Below, in pieces: positions 58,520 through 64,000 of a DNA stretch of 64,000 bases. Source of the stretch: Elephas maximus indicus (lineage: Eukaryota; Chordata; Mammalia; Proboscidea; Elephantidae); contig NC_064822.1 in the NCBI RefSeq assembly GCF_024166365.1, forward strand, positions 108,558,823 to 108,622,822, in the 5' to 3' direction. Numbering within the stretch: position 1 is the stretch's first letter; each line of letters begins with the position of its first letter. The notes below the pieces were generated by a model. That model saw only the letters and a program-made list of their open reading frames with translations, was not told the origin of the DNA and ran no database searches. The position numbers and the translations under genes are program-made.

Positions 58520-61500
58520 ATGACCCCCCATAGGCTGCTGCCACTACTGCTAACTCTGCTGCTTGCTGCCCGCCCAGGAGGCGCCTTGGCACGGTGCCCA
58601 GGCTGCGGGCAGGGGGCGCAGGCGGGCTGTCCAGGGGGCTGCATGGAGGAGGATGGGGAGCTGCCAGCGGAAGAGTGTGCGGAAGCTGGGGGCTGCCTTC
58701 GGAGGGAGGGGGAGCAGTGCGGGGTCTATACTCCTAACTGCGCCCCAGGACTGCAATGCCAGCCGCCCGAGGAAGAAGAAGCACCTCTGCGGGCGCTGCT
58801 GTTGGGCCGGGGCCGCTGCCGCCGGGCCCGCGCGCCCTCGGGTGAGTCCGCGTCCTGCCCCGCCCACGTAAGACCCGCATCTCTTCCGGCCGGGTACCGG
58901 AGAGAGATGGAGGCGAATAGCGCTGCAGACGTCTGGGTCCTGGGCGTTGACACCTCCTTCCCGACCCCGGGATAGGAGAGCCTTTGGGGATAGGAGAGCA
59001 CTTGGCAAGGGCGCCAAGTGCAGAGAGCAGCTAGGAGGCTGGGGTACAGCCGAGAAAGCTGGGGATAAAGCAGGAAGATGTCTAAGCGCTCCGGTTCTTT
59101 TATGCCCCTTACGTAAAGGGCAGATGGGATGGAGGGTTTCAGGACCAGCCCAGATGCCCCAGCAGGCCCAGCTCCTTCAGCTCTAGACCCCCACTTTGGA
59201 AAAGACCCAGATGTTGTTCCCATCTTCTTGAAAAGGGAATGAAGGGGGCCCCAGAACCCAAATCCAGCACAATTGGGAAATGTCTTCTCCTCTCAATACC
59301 AGAGTGTCCAAAGCACCTGGACATCGGTCTGGTCTAGAACAGAAGATGCCCCAAGCCCAGAGTTGTTCCAAACTGGACTAGAGACAGAGGGCAGGTCCTG
59401 GAAACCCTGGGGGAGGGGACTAGAGGTGGGGAAAGAGGGCATCTGCCCCCTCAGGGTTATGAGTTTAACCTGATCAGAACCCTCTACTCCACCCACCCCA
59501 TCCATCTCACCCTACCCCAGGGAGGAGAATAGAAGGCTGAGTCACTGGGTGGGTGGGACAGAAGTGAGTCAGCACCCAAAAGATGGGGGGCGTCAGGGAG
59601 ATGGGGAGGGTAGGAATGCAAACTGCACCCACCCTAAAGGCACTTGAGCTCCTGGCTATTCAGTGGACCAAAAACCCACTGGCGTGGAGTCAATTCCGAC
59701 TCATAGCGACCCTATAGAACAGAGTAGAACTGCCCCATAGAGCCTCCAAGGAGCGCCTGTCGGATTGAAACTGCCGACCTTTTGGTTAGCAGCCGTAGCA
59801 TTTAACCACTATGCCACCAGGGTTTCCATTCAATGGAAGGAACGGGAAATTCGCTTGGAGTTTCTTTCAATCCCAAATGCCTGGGTACAGGCTGCTGGGG
59901 GTCCTCCTAGAAGGCATGGTCTGGGTGGGACAGAGAAGGGAGGCATGGTTGGGTGCTGAAAGGACAGAATGAGAGGCAAGGTCTGAGGAGTGTGGGGTGC
60001 CAGGATTGCAGAGGAAATGGCTCTTCAAATGGGAGCAACTGTCTAGATTTGAGGGCTGCGGACCTGAGCAGAGCTTGTGTTTGGGCACAGAGAAGGAGAG
60101 AAGATCTCTCCAGGAGTCATAAGGATCTAATTTTACAGCTGAGGCAAATTTCAAGCATGTACCTGCTCCCCTCACTGCCATTCCAAGCCCTCACTTCCTT
60201 ACCCCACACCCAGCCCTGAGTTCTCTCAGGCCCCCTCAACCCCGGGTCTGAAACTTTCTCCAAAGCCAGGAACAGCCTGTAGGTTGGAAGCGCCTCACTC
60301 CTTGCATCTTTGCAACCTACCCCTTCAGCCCACCCTGGTTAAGGGCTGAATCCCACATGTTCCTGGGACTACTGGGCTTGAAGTGGGCTGAGCCACAGGG
60401 GACCTGAAGGGAGAGGCCCCACTACAATGCCCCAGAAGTAACCACATCTCAGGCCTGGGAGGGGTGAGCTGAGTCATAACAGGGTCACATCGGGGACACA
60501 CATTCCACTTAGGTCCCTGCTGACCCCCTCCCACATCTGTTGCTCTTCTGCCCCATCTCCCTGGCTTGGCGCACCCCCTGCTGGTCCCTGTTGGAACAGC
60601 TAGGTCTTCTCACCAGAAACCCAAGGCCTCCCAATAACCAATATTTGTTATTGGTTCTTCAATTTTTGCTTCGCAAAATGTTTTGTTATTTGTTCTTCAA
60701 TTTTTGCTTTCCAAAATGTGTCTTCCTTATACACCTTAAAACTACTCTTTGGATATTTCCAAGAAGCGTAACATCACCATTTGTGAGAAAATGAAACCGA
60801 GGCCAGGATAAGCTAGCAGCGGAGCCAAGTGCTAACCCCTCACTTTTTCTACTACTCCACAAGGCACTCTCTTTATCCCACTTCAGCAGGCAGGGGTGGG
60901 TAAGGCTCTTCTCCACTTGGCTCTGTTCTCAGCATCTGGCCTCATTTCTAGCCTCTTCTTTCCCCATTCCTCATGTGGCTGTAGGGGAGAATCATAAGGA
61001 CAGCAAACCCCAAGCAGGGGCCACCCGCTCACAGGACGTGAACCGCAGAGACCAAGAGAGGAATCTGGGGACTTCTACCACTCCGTCTCGGCCTAATCCT
61101 GGGGGTGTACAAGATACAGAGATGGTGCGTTGGAGGCGGCCAGGGAGCAGGAGAGGTGGGGGGCCCTGGGGACTCCCATCTGAGACTGTTCCCTTGGGCA
61201 GAGGCAATGCTGGTGTGCATTGCCCAGAAGCACAGCTGTCTGTCCTTTCTGTCCATTGTCTGTCCTGGTAGCCTGGCCGGTGGGGCCAATGGGCTGTGCA
61301 GTGGTGTTAGGCTGGGGTGGGTCTAAGCTGCCTGCCCTCCCTTTCTAAGGGCCCGTGCCGAAGACATCTGGACTCAGTGCTGCAGCAACTCCAGACTGAG
61401 GTCTTCCGAGGGTCTCACACCCTCTATGTGCCTAATTGTGACCATCGAGGCTTCTATCGGAAGCGGCAGGTGAGGCCACTCTTCTGCTGCCCTTGCTCCA

Positions 61501-62199
61501 CCAGTGCAAGGCTTCTGCGGGGAGGGGGGGAGCTGGCAGAGGGGACGTGGTTACAAAGTTGCCTAAATAAGACACTGCCCCTGCCTTAAGGATCTGACAA
61601 CTTTAAGACCCATAGAAACTGTAAAGAATAACCAACTATACAGTGCAGTAGAGGAGTTAAACTGCATAAGGACTGGCCTGACTCACTGGTTCTCCAGTTT
61701 GAGATGCATCGGAATCACCTGGAGAGCTTGTTCATGCCAGATTGCTGGACCCCGTTGCAGAGTTTCTGATTGTATCAGTCTGGAGTGGAGCTGAGAATCT
61801 GCATTTCTAGCAAGTTCCCTGAGGATGCTGAGGCTATTGGTTTGGGGACCACACTTGAAGAACTACTGTTCTGGCCTAGAAGAATGGGTATAATTTAGCG
61901 AGTGGAGAAGAGGGGAACCAAGGGATGAGAATCCAATGGGCTTCACTGTCCTGAGGGAACTCTCAGAAGTTCCTCAGACCCAAGGGCCCATGGCTTGTGC
62001 CCAACTCAGGGGTCCCATTTTACCTCTTCTGCTGGAAGCTTCAGGCCTCATCTGATCTGTGTGCTTCTCTCCCCAGTGCCGCTCCTCCCAGGGCCAGCGC
62101 AGAGGTCCCTGCTGGTGTGTGGATCGGATGGGCCAACCCCTGCCGGGGCCAAAGGACAGCAACGGAAGCACCCCCTGTCCCAACGGGAGCAGCGGCTGA
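58520..62199 (+). CDS. IGFBP6: Insulin-like growth factor-binding protein 6
   Basis: A secreted IGF binder with strong preference for IGF-II. Exons 58520-58841, 60985-61124, 61350-61469 and 62077-62199 sum to 705 nt, 234 residues; human has 240. A signal peptide of about 24 residues (MTPHRLLPLLLTLLLAARPG) precedes the N-terminal IGFBP domain RCPGCGQGAQAGCPGGC. The domain has GCGQG where other IGFBPs have GCGCC, the known IGFBP6 hallmark. The linker in exon 2 is Thr/Ser/Pro-rich. Exons 3 and 4 encode the thyroglobulin type-1 domain with YVPNCDHRGFYRKRQC and CWCV. The C-terminus carries two NGS sequons (NGST and NGSSG). All introns are GT-AG. Confidence 0.96.
59669..59827 (-). repeat. AfroSINE in IGFBP6 intron 1
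   Basis: A reverse copy, AAAAACCCACTGGCGTGGAG to ATGCCACCAGGGTTTCC. A 10-bp duplication ATTCAGTGGA / ATTCAATGGA flanks it at 59658-59667 and 59828-59837. Confidence 0.92.
60646..60720 (+). repeat. 38-bp tandem duplication in IGFBP6 intron 1
   Basis: Two head-to-tail copies of a unit containing GTTCTTCAATTTTTGCTT and CAAAATG, differing at a few bases. Confidence 0.85.
61678..61868. repeat. MER5-type hAT fragment in IGFBP6 intron 3
   Basis: CATCGGAATCACCTGGAGAG, AGAGTTTCTGATTGTATCAG and GGGGACCACACTTGAAGAAC match the mammalian MER5A element. Confidence 0.75.
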
Positions 62200-62415
62200 G
62201 GCAGGGTGGAGGGCTGCAGGGCCATGGGCAGAATCATGGAGGTGTCATCTTGGGTTATTTATTGAGTGATGAGTAACTCAGGGGCCCTGAGCCCCACATC
62301 CCACCTTAGGCCCTGTCCCATTGTCCCTGTCACCCCGGGACCTCACACAGTCACTGGTGGAAAGATTGTTGGTATTGGCTTGGGTGTTAATAAAGCTGTG
62401 TTGGGAGTCTCTGGC
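62200..62415 (+). other. IGFBP6: IGFBP6 3' untranslated region
   Basis: A short 3'UTR after the TGA at 62197-62199, ending shortly after AATAAA at 62389-62394. Confidence 0.8.
62389..62394 (+). terminator. IGFBP6: IGFBP6 polyadenylation signal
   Basis: Canonical AATAAA lies 190 bp after the stop, followed by a GT-rich stretch (GCTGTGTTGGGAGTCTCTGG). Confidence 0.88.
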
Positions 62416-62713
62416 CTATGTCTCTGTGTTCACCTCTCATATTTCTGGAGTCTCTGGCCTTCTCTTTAACCCCATTCCAACTGCTTCCACCCACAGCATC
62501 TCTCCTTTCCTGTGGACCACCTTCATTCCTTACTGCTGAGCTTGAACCCAGGAGACAGCCATTGGTAGAGGCTTCAAGCCATCAAACCTCACTTATCCAC
62601 TAGGGAGTGGGGGGCAGTAGGTGGAGGGAGGGGAGACCCTGAGGTCGTGGCCTCGAGCTTAATGTTGTGACCTGGTCTCTAACACTGATCTTTGAACACA
62701 GAGGGAGGGGAAG

Positions 62714-62728
62714 GATTAATAGTTAATC
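62714..62728. promoter_or_regulatory. HNF1-like inverted TTAAT site upstream of SOAT2
   Basis: GATTAATAGTTAATC is an inverted repeat about 950 bp before the SOAT2 ATG and resembles the HNF1 consensus GTTAATNATTAAC at 10 of 13 positions. Human SOAT2 is known to be HNF1-regulated through upstream sites at about this distance. Function here is inferred. Confidence 0.35.
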
Positions 62729-62789
62729 TCCAGCACAAACCCAGCAAAGAGGAACTCTGAAATCCCTTACCCTTCTGCTATTTCCTACT

Positions 62790-63000
62790 AAAAAGGGAGA
62801 AATTATTTATTGAACTCCTCCCTTGGACCAGGCCCTGGACCATGTGCTTTTACCTGTGCTCACAGTAACCTTTTGAGGTAGGAATTCTTGCACCCATTTT
62901 TCAGAGGAGTAAACTGTGGCTCAGAAAGTTTGGACTGCTTCCCAAAATGACACAGCCAGTAAATGGTAGAGGGAGGATTTGAATTTGAATCTGGTTTTTC
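62790..63000 (-). repeat. MIR element
   Basis: ATTATTTATTGAACTCCTCC, GTAACCTTTTGAGGTAGGAA and CACAGCCAGTAAATGGTAGA are the reverse MIR. Confidence 0.75.
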
Positions 63001-63673
63001 CATACACGACAATACTTAGCATTCCCAAGGTGCTGAATAAGCGTTTGTTTTGTCTCCTTTCTGCCTACATGCTAACCCAAGCAGGTGTAGGAAAGAACTA
63101 ACATTCAGAGGCCCTGACACCCAATAATTCCTGGAGGGGCCGGAGCACCACAGGTGTCCTGGGTGGCAACTCCATCAGAACACTAATCACATATATCTAA
63201 TGCCTGTGAGTTGGCAAGGTTCTTCCACACACTTTATCTCAAGGGCTAAGGGAGCCAAGTGCACTGATACCTGAAGATGGTCCTGACTCCTCCCCAACCT
63301 TCAGCCTGCATCCAGAAAGGCCGGAAGTGGAAGGAGAGCTGTGCTGTGTGATAAGCCTCAGAGAGGCAAAGTCCCCAGATGTGCACAGCCACCATTCCTG
63401 TGGGAGGGAGAGCTCACTTGGAGCTGGGCCTCTGGGAGGTGGTGCCGTGTCAGGGGGATGCATCGGTCCTTGTGACAGCCATCAGACAGGGCCTGTAGCT
63501 GAGTGCTGCCCTCCAGATCAGATAACCTGTTGTGTTTCTGGAGGCCCCCTCCTCCTAAAAGGACTTTAGTCTTTGGAGCTGTCAGCTGAGTCGAGTGGGG
63601 CAGGTACTCAGCAGGCAGTGAAGAGAAGGAGGGAACAGGGGCAACAGCCGCCTGCTGCCCACTCAAGACTCAC

Positions 63674-63749
63674 ATGGAGCCAAGTTGGGCTCATCTGCGG
63701 AGGAGAGAAGGGCTGGGAGAACAGCAGGAGCACCAACCTTCTGGAGAAG
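63674..63749 (+). CDS. SOAT2: Sterol O-acyltransferase 2, first coding exon
   Basis: SOAT2 (ACAT2) esterifies cholesterol in the endoplasmic reticulum of intestine and liver. Only the first exon lies in the window: ATG at 63674, then MEPSWAHLRRREGLGEQQEH and QPSGE, ending at the donor G|GTGAGC at 63749. The start aligns with the human N-terminus as I recall it (MEPGGARLRLQRTEGLGGER), a cytosolic and poorly conserved segment. The position just downstream of IGFBP6 matches human gene order. The donor lies in a 21-bp tandem duplication, so a second in-frame donor exists at 63770. Transmembrane and catalytic parts are beyond the window. Confidence 0.8.
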
Positions 63750-63781
63750 GTGAGCCACCCTCTGGAGAAGGTGAGCCACCC
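63740..63781 (+). repeat. SOAT2: 21-bp tandem duplication covering the SOAT2 exon 1 donor
   Basis: Two identical 21-bp units (63740-63760 and 63761-63781) each contain GGAGAAGGTGAGCC, that is, the last codons of the exon and its GT donor. Confidence 0.95.
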
Positions 63782-64000
63782 TCTGGGGGTATAGAAAGCT
63801 CAGGTTGGCCTGGAGGTGAGGATGCATGGTTGAGAGGAGGCTCCCACTGCCTAACTTCAATCTTTCCTGCTGTCCTGGGAGTCCTGGGAAGGCAGACCCT
63901 GGCCTCTGCCCCAAATCGCCCAGTAGGGAGAGGGAGGCAGCAAGGGATATTCAGAGCTGTAGCCTTGCCTTATCTTTCTGACCCTTTAACCCCAGAGGGT

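Larger units (their letters stand above)
62416..63673. other. Intergenic region IGFBP6 to SOAT2
   Basis: About 1.25 kb with one MIR (62790-63000) and otherwise single-copy DNA. It must hold the SOAT2 promoter. The start of SOAT2 transcription was not identified. Confidence 0.6.

Noticed and set aside
1-64000. CRISPR arrays, operons, prophage or toxin systems
   Set aside because: The window is mammalian genomic DNA. No regularly spaced repeats or bacterial gene layout is present.

Overview
The window is vertebrate nuclear DNA, almost certainly from an afrotherian mammal and most likely an elephant or close relative. Two things show this. First, every gene has the GT-AG exon structure and protein sequence of a placental mammal. 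Second, more than twenty copies of a tRNA-derived SINE with the AfroSINE structure are scattered through it (5' end GGAGCCCTGGTGGCGC, 3' end GTCGGAATCGACTCGACGGC). AfroSINEs are known only from Afrotheria. The exact species is my inference.

The gene order matches human 12q13.13: EIF4B, TNS2, SPRYD3, IGFBP6, SOAT2. (1) 1-7.6 kb holds the last seven coding exons and the 3'UTR of EIF4B (+). (2) 7.6-12 kb is intergenic. (3) 12.2-28.95 kb is TNS2 (+). It has two alternative coding first exons, one in a CpG island at 12.2 kb and one at 15.2 kb, then 28 shared coding exons. The exons add up to a 1409-residue protein, with every splice phase consistent. (4) 29.2-45.4 kb is SPRYD3 (-), 11 coding exons and 442 residues, tail-to-tail with TNS2. 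(5) 45.7-58.4 kb is a repeat-rich intergenic stretch: an old L1 carrying three solo LTRs, an L2 carrying an hAT element, and nested AfroSINE/LINE insertions. (6) 58.5-62.4 kb is IGFBP6 (+), four exons and 234 residues. (7) 63.67 kb holds the first coding exon of SOAT2 (+), whose splice donor lies in a 21-bp tandem duplication.

The genes share no pathway. EIF4B is a translation initiation factor, TNS2 a focal-adhesion scaffold, SPRYD3 a poorly known double-SPRY protein, IGFBP6 a secreted IGF-II binder and SOAT2 a cholesterol acyltransferase. I found no undescribed multi-gene system. The most interesting points are small-scale: the duplicated SOAT2 donor, a start codon of SPRYD3 overlapped by an upstream ORF, repeated SINE insertion at one 9-bp target, inverted SINEs beside a TNS2 exon, a GGGGCC repeat in a TNS2 intron, and a local duplication around the last EIF4B exon. 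Species-to-species comparisons rest on recalled human sequences, not on a search.
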